From contig JAJZYE010000010.1 in NCBI GenBank assembly GCA_021806055.1, positions 1 through 12,097 of the forward strand: a stretch of 12,097 nt of DNA. The letters run 5' to 3'. The position numbers were made by a program, and so were the translations under genes. Position 1 is the first letter of the stretch, and the number at the start of each line of letters is the position of its first letter. Source of the DNA: Actinomycetes bacterium (GTDB lineage: Bacteria > Actinomycetota > Acidimicrobiia > Acidimicrobiales > RAAP-2). Below the pieces are notes generated by a model that was given only the letters and a program-made list of their open reading frames with translations, had not been told where the DNA came from and searched no databases. Positions 6,315 to 12,097 of this stretch are shown here, piece by piece.

Positions 6315-8456
6315 TCAATCCAGTGTCAAGGGTGCGTCCACGTCGAGGTCCAATGAGCCACCGACCACGTCGGGTGCCAGTGCCTCAGCCAGGTGCTCGC
6401 GCACCCGGCCGTCGATCTCGGCCATCAGCTGGGGGTTCTCACGTAAGAACGTCTTCACGTTCTCGCGACCCTGGCCCATCTGCTCCCCTTCGTAGGTGAA
6501 CCACGCGCCCGCCTTCTTCACGAAGCCCAACTCGACCGCGACGTCCAGAACCGACCCCTCACGGCTGATGCCTTGGCCGTACATAATGTCGAACTCGGCC
6601 TGCTTAAAGGGTGCGGCGCACTTGTTCTTCACCACCTTTACACGCGTACGGTTCCCGACCACCTCCGTGCCGTCCTTAATTGATTCGATGCGCCGGATGT
6701 CCAGGCGAACCGACGCGTAGAACTTCAGCGCACGGCCACCCGGCGTTACCTCGGGCGAATTGTGAACCACCACCCCATCAACGAGGTAGTTATGTGATCC
6801 CTCGACTTCAATATCAAATCGATGCGTCGAACGAGTAGGGGGCTTACGGTGAATATCGATCACGGGCGTCGCCACGAGTTCGTAGCGCATCGGCTCAGTC
6901 ACCGGCTCCACTCCGAACATTCCCCAAAAGCGTGGAAGCAACTTGTCCTGCATACTTGGGTGTACGAACGGGGCAATGAGCGTCTGCAGCTTCAGCGACT
7001 CCGCAGTGGGGAACACGAGAACCGCCTTCTTCCCCTTTACGTTCTCCCGTAGCTCCGGTCGTATATTCCACGTGCTCGCCAAATGGGATCGCACCCGCTC
7101 ACGCGTCGTCGGCTCCATCGCCTCGACGATGATCTCCACCCACTCGCTTCCACCGGCGATCCGGTCTTGGAGGTCCTTCGACTGCACACGAAGGCTGGCG
7201 TTATCCATGTACCACAGCGCGAGCGACAGTGGGGTAAGTTCCTTCAAATAGTCGTCATCAAAGACCTTCTTGCCATCCCGGTACACGGAACGCCGCAGGT
7301 CGGCCAATTCTGGCAGCGGTGAGAAGTCGTACGTCACACCGCCGTCGCCGCGTACGAGACGAGAGCAGCCGACATTCTCGAAGAGAGAGGCCTTCCACTC
7401 TGCGTACGCAGTCTGCGTCGGGCCGTGGGTGTAGCGCAAACGTGCTCCATACCCACTCCTCGTTGACGAGACGGATCCATCTCCCATCAACGTGCCTCGC
7501 AGCGCCTCCCACTGGAATCGTGACAGGTAGTACGGAAGCGCTTGCATCACGTTCTCACCGACGGCGAGGTCCTTGGCTTCCGTCCATCCCTGGGGGGTCC
7601 GAACCAGGTGGTTCGGCGTCGCGGCGAACTGTGCACGTCCATTGCCCATGGGCTTGGCGACGGTGATCTGAAGGAACTCGTCCGTCGTACCATTGTCGAA
7701 CCAATTCACGACCTTCTTCGGAACAACCGCACCAACCCTGTGATCGTACGAGAGGACGTCAACAGGGAGCCGCTGCGTCACGATCTTGCCGATCTTCTCC
7801 GTTGAGCCGTCGGCCAGTACCACCCGGGTGTCGTAGGAGAAGCATCCGTAGATGACGCCGATCTTCTCGCGCAGCTGATTGATGAACACGGCGACCGTGT
7901 TGGACTTGGACAGCCCGCCGGTCAACTTGCGCAGGGCCTGACTCATGAGACGCGCCTGCAGCCCGACGTGCGAGTCGCCCATGTCACCCTCGATCTCCGC
8001 TCGGGGCGTCAAAGCCGCCACGGAGTCGATGATGATGACGTCGAGGGCCCCCGAGCGGATCAGCATGTCCGTGATCTCGAGTGCCTGCTCCCCCGTGTCG
8101 GGCTGACTGATCAGCAGGTCGTCGACGTTCACCCCAATAGCCCTCGCGTACACCGGGTCCATGGCGTGCTCCGCGTCAATGTACGCGCAGACCCCGCCGT
8201 TGCGCTGTGCCTCGGCGACCACGTGCATCGCGAGAGTCGACTTACCCGACGACTCGGGCCCGTAGAGCTCGACGATCCGTCCGCGCGGCAGGCCCCCGAT
8301 CCCCAGGGCCATGTCCAGGGCGAGAGCGCCCGTCGCGATGGACTCGATGTTCATGTGCAGGTTCTCGCCCAGGCGCATGATCGAACCCTTGCCGAACTGC
8401 TTCTCGATCTGGCCCAAGGCCGCGTCGAGGGCCTTTGCGCGATCGTCGGTTGCCAT
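6315..8456 (-). CDS. recA: Recombinase RecA, precursor containing an in-frame intein
   Basis: The 713-residue precursor consists of RecA residues 1-204, a 362-residue intein (205-566) and RecA residues 567-713. The spliced product would be 351 residues, normal for RecA. It forms filaments on single-stranded DNA, drives strand exchange and stimulates LexA self-cleavage. Walker A is GPESSGKST (66-74), Walker B is VIIIDS with D144, and loop L1 lies around 154-165. The intein cuts loop L2 between IYG204 and S567-PEVTPGG, so the unspliced protein should be unable to bind DNA normally. The +1 Ser replaces the Asn usually found in FGNPE. The ATG at 8456 is preceded by AAGGAG with a 6-base spacer, which rules out the longer frame up to 8561. 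A promoter with an SOS box lies upstream. A basic or acidic C-tail ([13 protein letters not shown]) is typical. RecX is not encoded next to it. Confidence 0.98.
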   Translation of the reverse strand: MATDDRAKALDAALGQIEKQFGKGSIMRLGENLHMNIESIATGALALDMALGIGGLPRGRIVELYGPESSGKSTLAMHVVAEAQRNGGVCAYIDAEHAMDPVYARAIGVNVDDLLISQPDTGEQALEITDMLIRSGALDVIIIDSVAALTPRAEIEGDMGDSHVGLQARLMSQALRKLTGGLSKSNTVAVFINQLREKIGVIYGCFSYDTRVVLADGSTEKIGKIVTQRLPVDVLSYDHRVGAVVPKKVVNWFDNGTTDEFLQITVAKPMGNGRAQFAATPNHLVRTPQGWTEAKDLAVGENVMQALPYYLSRFQWEALRGTLMGDGSVSSTRSGYGARLRYTHGPTQTAYAEWKASLFENVGCSRLVRGDGGVTYDFSPLPELADLRRSVYRDGKKVFDDDYLKELTPLSLALWYMDNASLRVQSKDLQDRIAGGSEWVEIIVEAMEPTTRERVRSHLASTWNIRPELRENVKGKKAVLVFPTAESLKLQTLIAPFVHPSMQDKLLPRFWGMFGVEPVTEPMRYELVATPVIDIHRKPPTRSTHRFDIEVEGSHNYLVDGVVVHNSPEVTPGGRALKFYASVRLDIRRIESIKDGTEVVGNRTRVKVVKNKCAAPFKQAEFDIMYGQGISREGSVLDVAVELGFVKKAGAWFTYEGEQMGQGRENVKTFLRENPQLMAEIDGRVREHLAEALAPDVVGGSLDLDVDAPLTLD
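6759..7844 (-). mobile_element. RecA intein with LAGLIDADG endonuclease domain (second motif degenerate)
   Basis: This is a 362-codon in-frame insertion. Splicing residues, numbered in the precursor: block A starts with nucleophile C205 ([19 protein letters not shown]), block B has T280-P-N-H283, block F spans about 547-560 ([15 protein letters not shown]), and block G ends VVVH565-N566 before extein S567. The central part carries a two-motif LAGLIDADG homing endonuclease. Motif 1 is LRGTLMGDG (319-327), with the expected Asp and Gly at positions 8 and 9. Motif 2 is LALWYMDNA (412-420), where these two positions are Asn and Ala. From memory, length, insertion site and sequence match the M. 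leprae RecA intein and not the M. tuberculosis one, which sits before CSPPFK further downstream. Splicing should be functional; DNA cleavage is doubtful. Sample lines show far lower G+C here than in the exteins, a sign of acquisition. Confidence 0.97.
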
Positions 8457-8532
8457 GGCGTTCTCCTTGGTCGTCGTCACCGGGGGCACGTTAGGTACCC
8501 AGTGTGACATCGGTCGGGCTCTATCCCAGCGC

Positions 8533-8561
8533 AGGCTACTACGAACACCTGTTCGTAGCAA
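8533..8561 (-). promoter_or_regulatory. Predicted recA promoter
   Basis: On the minus strand TTGCTA (8561-8556) and TAGCCT (8538-8533) are separated by 17 bases, giving an expected start near 8526 and a leader of about 70 bases before the recA ATG. Four of six -35 bases and the T-A-n-n-n-T pattern of the -10 match. The SOS box fills exactly the spacer, which makes the assignment more credible. A second candidate -10 (TAACGT nearer the gene) lacks a good -35. Confidence 0.5.
8539..8558. promoter_or_regulatory. LexA-binding SOS box
   Basis: CTACGAACACCTGTTCGTAG is a perfect inverted repeat with 8-bp arms and a 4-base centre. The core CGAAC-N4-GTTCG is the LexA box known from Bacillus and mycobacteria. 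It lies about 83-102 bp upstream of the recA start and overlaps the proposed -35/-10 spacer, so LexA should block RNA polymerase until DNA damage activates RecA. Confidence 0.88.
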
Positions 8562-8626
8562 GCATCGAAACTCACTTCAGCACGCCCTCGTGGGCCGCTC
8601 GGACCCGCCCGTCGCCCCGTCCACTG

Positions 8627-8642
8627 ACACCGCGCGCGGTGT
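8627..8642. other. Perfect 16-bp palindrome between hydrolase and recA
   Basis: ACACCGCGCGCGGTGT reads the same on both strands. It lies about 93 bp after the hydrolase stop and upstream of the recA promoter. As RNA it could form a 6-bp stem with a CGCG loop, but there is no T-run after it on either strand. It might help end the rimO-hydrolase transcript or bind a dimeric regulator; the sequence does not decide. A second short inverted repeat, CCCGG-N8-CCGGG, lies nearer the hydrolase stop (about 8701-8718). Confidence 0.35.
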
Positions 8643-8734
8643 GGGTAGCGAGCACACGAATCATCGGGCCCCGACCAGTCTGCGTCCACCGCGGCCCCGG
8701 CCCGGCCGGATCACCGGGTCGCAGCGGCCGCCGA

Positions 8735-9964
8735 TCAGTCGACCATCGCCTGGTACACGAGTTGCTGGAGCTCACGGCGCAGAGGGTACGTTCCGCTCGG
8801 GAGGAGCTGGGTGTAGAAGGCCACAGAGACCGCGCGCACCGGATCCACCCAGAATGCGGTCGACGCGGCGCCACCCCACCCGTAGGTTCCTTCACTGACC
8901 AGGCTCTTGTTGCGGCGGGGGTCGGTCACGACCGACACGCCGAGCCCGAAGCCGATCCCCGCGAAGTCCACCTCGGCGAACGAGTCCATCGCCACCGCCG
9001 CCAGGTCGACGCCACCGGGCAGGTGGTTGGCGGTCATGAGGGCCACGGTACGCGGCGACAGGATTCGTGCATCGTCGAGCACACCACCGCGCAGGAGCAT
9101 CGTCATGAAGCGCTGGTAGTCGTGGGCGCTCGACACGAGGCCGCCACCACCGCCCAATACCCCCGGTCGGTGCTGCGCGCCGCGCGCGAGGTCGGCGAAG
9201 GGCAACGAGTCGCCCTCGTTGGGCACGTACAGCATCGCCAAGCGGTCCTGGTTGTCTTCGGGACAGAACCAGTCGGTATCCGCCATGCCGAGCGGGTCAA
9301 GGACGCGCTCGCGCAGGAACTCATCGAGGGGCTGGCCGCTCCACAGCTCGATGAGCCGCCCCAGCACGTCGGTCGCCACCGAGTAGTTCCACCGGCTACC
9401 CGGTTGGAAGAGCAGGGGGCTCGTGCACCAGTCGTGGACCGCACGCTCGAGGTCCGCGTCGCGTGGATAGCCGAAGTCGTATCCCTTGGCCCGGTAGATG
9501 GCGTCGACCGGGTGCATGTAGTTGAATCCGTAGGTCAGCCCGCTCATGTGCGTGAGCAAGTGATGCACCCGCACCGGCTCAACGGCGGGAACGCTCTGGG
9601 GCGCCGTCGGCGGACCGCCGACGTACACCCGTGGCTCGCGCAGCTCGTCGATCCACCGTCCCACGTCATCGGTGAGATCGAAGAGGCCCTCCTCGTAGAG
9701 CGTCAGCGCCGCCACCGTGGTGAGGGGCTTGGTCATCGAGTAAATGCGCCAGATGGTGTCATCGGTGACCGGCAGGTCCTGCTCGCGATGGCGATGCCCG
9801 CCTCGTCCCGTCCACACCAGGTCACCCTCACGAGCCAGCGTCACCAGCCACCCAGCTAGTCGCCGGTCCTCGACGTAGGCGTCGAAGTGCGTACGAATCC
9901 GCTCGAGGCGACGCGGGTCGAACCCGGCCTCCGTCGGGTCTCGGCGCACCTCCAGTGTCGTCAC
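8735..9964 (-). CDS. Serine hydrolase of the beta-lactamase (class C / family VIII esterase) fold
   Basis: The 409-residue protein has no signal peptide, so it is probably cytoplasmic. The catalytic SxxK is S76-M-T-K79, the second motif is Y194-S-V, and W363-G-G stands in the place of the KTG/HTG triad, as in EstB-like esterases. Other family segments are HHLLTHMSGLTYGF (about 134-147) and GGGLVSSAHDYQRF (273-286). The class includes carboxylesterases, D-aminopeptidases and penicillin-binding-like enzymes, and few are true resistance enzymes; an esterase role is most likely, with unknown substrate. I chose the GTG at 9964 because GGGAGG lies six bases upstream; a TTG two codons earlier would fall inside that spacer. 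It follows cinA by 21 bp, so it appears to be the last gene of the rimO-pgsA-cinA unit, although a link to those functions is not evident. Confidence 0.9.
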   Translation of the reverse strand: MTTLEVRRDPTEAGFDPRRLERIRTHFDAYVEDRRLAGWLVTLAREGDLVWTGRGGHRHREQDLPVTDDTIWRIYSMTKPLTTVAALTLYEEGLFDLTDDVGRWIDELREPRVYVGGPPTAPQSVPAVEPVRVHHLLTHMSGLTYGFNYMHPVDAIYRAKGYDFGYPRDADLERAVHDWCTSPLLFQPGSRWNYSVATDVLGRLIELWSGQPLDEFLRERVLDPLGMADTDWFCPEDNQDRLAMLYVPNEGDSLPFADLARGAQHRPGVLGGGGGLVSSAHDYQRFMTMLLRGGVLDDARILSPRTVALMTANHLPGGVDLAAVAMDSFAEVDFAGIGFGLGVSVVTDPRRNKSLVSEGTYGWGGAASTAFWVDPVRAVSVAFYTQLLPSGTYPLRRELQQLVYQAMVD

Positions 9965-9985
9965 GCGCAACCTCCCGACCCGACA

Positions 9986-11257
9986 CTACGCGCGCGGCGG
10001 CGCCGACACCTCGAGGGTGCGTCGCAGGGCGTCGAGCGCGCTAATCGCACTGTAGGCGCGGATCCGTGGACGATCGCCGGGCAGTTGGAGCGCCACCTGG
10101 CGAGCGTGATCGCCGACGACGACCCCGAGGAAGACCGTCCCGACCGGCAGATCGTCCTGCGGATCCGGCCCCGCCACCCCGGTGGTGGCGAGTCCCACGT
10201 CCGCGCCGAGCAGGTCACGCACCCCTCGAGCCATCGCGTCGGCGGCGGCGGCGCTGACCACCGGCCCCTCGGGCACGTGCAGGAGGTCGAACTTGACCTC
10301 GGACGCGTAACTGACGACGCCGCCGCGGAACCACGCCGACGCGCCCGGCACCGCCACCAGCCGGCTCGCGATGAGTCCGCCGGTCAACGACTCGGCCACG
10401 GCCAGCGTGAGGCCGCGCTCGGACAGCCGCTCGGCCACCGCGTCCTCCATGGTCTGCTCGTCCACGCCGAAGATGATGTTGCCGAGTCGCTCCGTGATCA
10501 GTGCACGGACGAGCGACTCCTCGACGCGCAGGAGCTGGCGCGCGTGCTCCGCGTCGTCACCCCGAGCCGTGAGGCGCACCTTGATCCCTTCGATACCCGA
10601 CGCCAGGAAGGCCAGGGTCACCCGCTCACTGGCGCGCAGCGCGTCGAATCGCTCGGCCACCGCCTCGGCCAACGCGGACTCACTGGCTCCCCACGTCCGC
10701 AGCACGCGGCTGACGATGGCGGTGCGCTGACCCTCACGCGAGGCGCGCTGCTCGAGGTCGGGTCGGATCGCCCGCTCGAACATCTCTCTCATCTCGTGAG
10801 TGACCCCGGGCACGGCGTACACGACCTTGTGGCCCAGCGGGCAGACCAGCCCCGGAGCCGTCCCGCGGCGCGCCGCGATGACGAGAGCCCCGCGCGGCAC
10901 GTCGGCCTGGCGCAAGTTGTTGGCCGGCATCGTGCGACCGCGCGCCTCGAACATCGTGCGAATCGCGCCGGCGATCTCCTCGTCACGCTCCAGCGGGACG
11001 TTCATCACCTCGGCCAGCGCCTCGCGCGTGATGTCGTCCTGGGTGGGGCCTAGCCCGCCGGTGACGATGACCGCGTCGCCGCGAGCCAGCGCCGTGCGCA
11101 GTGCCAGCACGATCCGCTCGTGATTGTCGCCGACGTGCTGGTGGAAGTACGAGTCGATCCCGTGCGCCGCCAGCTGCTCACCGAGCCACTGGGAGTTAGT
11201 GTCGGCGATCTGGCCCAGGAGCAACTCCGTGCCCACCGCCACGATCTCAACGCGCAC
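9986..11257 (-). CDS. cinA: CinA family protein: COG1058 domain plus nicotinamide-nucleotide amidase
   Basis: The 423-residue protein has the standard two-domain CinA layout. The N-terminal MoaB-like domain (about 1-170) has AVGTELLLGQIADTN at 8-22 and GGLGPTQDD at 67-75; in characterised homologues it hydrolyses ADP-ribose-type pyrophosphates. The C-terminal PncC domain (about 265-415) has AESLTGG with nucleophile S290 and TTGVAGP at 358-364; it deamidates nicotinamide mononucleotide to nicotinate mononucleotide, recycling pyridine nucleotides. Two GTG codons stand in a row at 11260 and 11257. I prefer the second because GAGG lies seven bases upstream of it and the resulting MRVEIVAVGTELL start matches the family. 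It overlaps the end of pgsA by 11 bp. In several bacteria cinA lies before recA and is linked to competence; here a hydrolase gene intervenes. Confidence 0.95.
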   Translation of the reverse strand: MRVEIVAVGTELLLGQIADTNSQWLGEQLAAHGIDSYFHQHVGDNHERIVLALRTALARGDAVIVTGGLGPTQDDITREALAEVMNVPLERDEEIAGAIRTMFEARGRTMPANNLRQADVPRGALVIAARRGTAPGLVCPLGHKVVYAVPGVTHEMREMFERAIRPDLEQRASREGQRTAIVSRVLRTWGASESALAEAVAERFDALRASERVTLAFLASGIEGIKVRLTARGDDAEHARQLLRVEESLVRALITERLGNIIFGVDEQTMEDAVAERLSERGLTLAVAESLTGGLIASRLVAVPGASAWFRGGVVSYASEVKFDLLHVPEGPVVSAAAADAMARGVRDLLGADVGLATTGVAGPDPQDDLPVGTVFLGVVVGDHARQVALQLPGDRPRIRAYSAISALDALRRTLEVSAPPRA

Positions 11258-11819
11258 CACGCAACCTCACTCGACCCTCACGGTAGTACTGCCACCCGGT
11301 GTAGAGCGTCATCACCGCGGCGATCCAGATCGTGACCAGAGCCAGCCAGGCGTGCGGTGCGGTGATCGGCAGGACGCTGAAGGCGATCGCCCAGTCCTGG
11401 ACGAACGTCTTCCACTTGGCCAGTCGGCTCGCCGGTATCGAGACGCCGCGCCGAGCGGCGCGGGAACGGTAGACACTCATCCAGATCTCGCGCAGCGTGA
11501 TGACCAGTGACGGCACGATGAAGCTGTGCACGCCGTGGGGCCGGGAGAGGATGATCGCGTACAGCGAGCCGAGCACGATGATCTTGTCGGCCAACGGGTC
11601 GAGGAACGCGCCCGATCGCGTCGTGCCGTGGCGCCGCGCCACGATACCGTCGAAGTAGTCCGACGCTGCCGCGAGAAAGCCCACGAGCACCGTCCACCAC
11701 GACACCCGGCGCACGATGATGAGATAGACGAAGAGCGGCGCGATGAGCAGACGAAACGCGGTCATGAGATTGGCGGGAGTCAGCAGGGCCGACTCGCCGT
11801 AGGTCGGGCGCGTGCTCAC
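11247..11819 (-). CDS. pgsA: CDP-alcohol phosphatidyltransferase, PgsA type
   Basis: The 190-residue membrane protein joins CDP-diacylglycerol to glycerol-3-phosphate, the committed step to phosphatidylglycerol and cardiolipin. The family signature D-x2-DG-x2-AR-x7-8-G-x3-D-x3-D is complete: D54, D57, G58, A61-R62, G70, D74 and D78, the acidic residues binding metal and CDP. About six hydrophobic segments lie at roughly 21-37, 41-54, 79-92, 98-113, 143-158 and 160-175. The GTG at 11819 overlaps the rimO stop as GTGA, and the gene end overlaps cinA. Actinobacteria have several paralogues (Pgs, Pis, Cls-like); the neighbourhood rimO-pgsA-cinA favours the PgsA assignment, though the acceptor alcohol is not proven by sequence. 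Confidence 0.9.
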   Translation of the reverse strand: MSTRPTYGESALLTPANLMTAFRLLIAPLFVYLIIVRRVSWWTVLVGFLAAASDYFDGIVARRHGTTRSGAFLDPLADKIIVLGSLYAIILSRPHGVHSFIVPSLVITLREIWMSVYRSRAARRGVSIPASRLAKWKTFVQDWAIAFSVLPITAPHAWLALVTIWIAAVMTLYTGWQYYREGRVRLRGAR

Positions 11820-12097
11820 GCCACCACCGCTTCGAGGTCGGTGCCTCGGCTCGCGGTGATCACGACGTCAACCAGGGTCCCCACCGCGAGCGAGGGATCC
11901 ACCACGATCACGCCATCGATCTCGGGGCACTCGTGGACGCTGCGACCGACACCGGGCGCGTCGACGAGCAGACGTTGCGTCGTGCCGATCAGCCGATCGC
12001 GTCGACGAGCGGTGATGGCGTCCTGCACCTCGCCCGCCTCGCGGAGCCGCTCGAGCGCCAGCTCGGGGGGCACCGGTGCGTCGAGCGTAGCGGCGTA
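11816..12097 (-). CDS. rimO: Ribosomal protein S12 methylthiotransferase RimO, C-terminal part only
   Basis: The frame is open to the window edge, so the 93 visible residues are the C-terminus of a longer gene starting beyond 12097. The segment resembles the end of MiaB/RimO proteins: a helix with RLREAGEVQDAITARRRDRLIG, then a TRAM-like beta domain containing GRSVHECPEIDGVIVVDP and a TLVDVVITASRGTDL end. The PEIDG phrase is typical of RimO rather than MiaB. RimO is a radical-SAM iron-sulfur enzyme that methylthiolates an Asp of S12; the radical-SAM core is outside the window. It overlaps pgsA by four bases. Confidence 0.85.
   Translation of the reverse strand, partial: YAATLDAPVPPELALERLREAGEVQDAITARRRDRLIGTTQRLLVDAPGVGRSVHECPEIDGVIVVDPSLAVGTLVDVVITASRGTDLEAVVA

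Noticed and set aside
6315..8456. recA as a pseudogene broken by an insertion
   Set aside because: The insert keeps frame, starts with Cys, ends with HN before Ser and carries the intein splicing blocks; no stop or frameshift was seen.
8457..8561. Longer RecA start upstream of 8456
   Set aside because: RecA homology begins at [10 protein letters not shown], the ATG has an ideal AAGGAG, and the upstream part contains the SOS box and promoter.
8735..9964. True beta-lactamase resistance gene
   Set aside because: No signal peptide and a WGG in place of KTG; the fold is shared with many esterases and peptidases.
1..12097. CRISPR arrays, tRNA or rRNA genes, insertion sequences, toxin-antitoxin or phage defence genes
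   Set aside because: No spaced repeats, cloverleaf, transposase or such protein motifs were seen on either strand by eye.

Overview
The window is a GC-rich, gene-dense piece of a bacterial chromosome, most likely from an actinobacterium. Reasons: many GTG starts, 4-base GTGA stop/start overlaps, a GAAC-N4-GTTC type SOS box, a SerB with tandem ACT domains, and the order rimO-pgsA-cinA-...-recA, which is a familiar actinobacterial arrangement. The host could be an acidimicrobial or mycobacterium-like lineage, but the sequence alone does not settle the genus.

Layout from left to right. A partial pepP (aminopeptidase P) is the only plus-strand gene and overlaps the next gene tail to tail. Everything else is on the minus strand. 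In transcription order (right to left) these genes form three blocks. Block 1: the 3' end of rimO (ribosomal protein S12 methylthiotransferase), pgsA (phosphatidylglycerophosphate synthase family), cinA (nicotinamide-nucleotide amidase / CinA) and a serine beta-lactamase-fold hydrolase, with gaps or overlaps of at most 21 bp. Block 2: recA with its own SOS-controlled promoter. Block 3: after about 430 bp with no convincing conserved gene come a hexapeptide-repeat acetyltransferase, an EntS-like MFS exporter, serB, and, after an 80-bp gap holding an inverted repeat, a 3Fe-4S type ferredoxin translationally coupled to a cytochrome P450.

The standout element is an in-frame 362-residue intein inside recA. 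It sits in the DNA-binding L2 loop, at the site I recall for the Mycobacterium leprae RecA intein rather than the M. tuberculosis site. All the splicing residues are visible, so RecA should be matured by protein splicing. Its LAGLIDADG homing endonuclease looks damaged: the first motif is intact (GDG), but the second reads DNA where DDG is expected, so the catalytic Asp is replaced by Asn. The intein DNA is also clearly poorer in G+C than the recA flanks. The recA promoter carries a perfect 8-bp-arm SOS palindrome in the -35/-10 spacer, so the splicing-dependent recombinase is also predicted to be LexA-controlled.

Other points of interest are a His in place of a Cys ligand in the P450-linked ferredoxin, two starts that look leaderless (acetyltransferase, serB), the absence of recX next to recA, and a hydrolase sitting between cinA and recA. 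I saw no CRISPR array, tRNA, rRNA, transposase or phage gene, and nothing I would call a wholly new multi-gene system.
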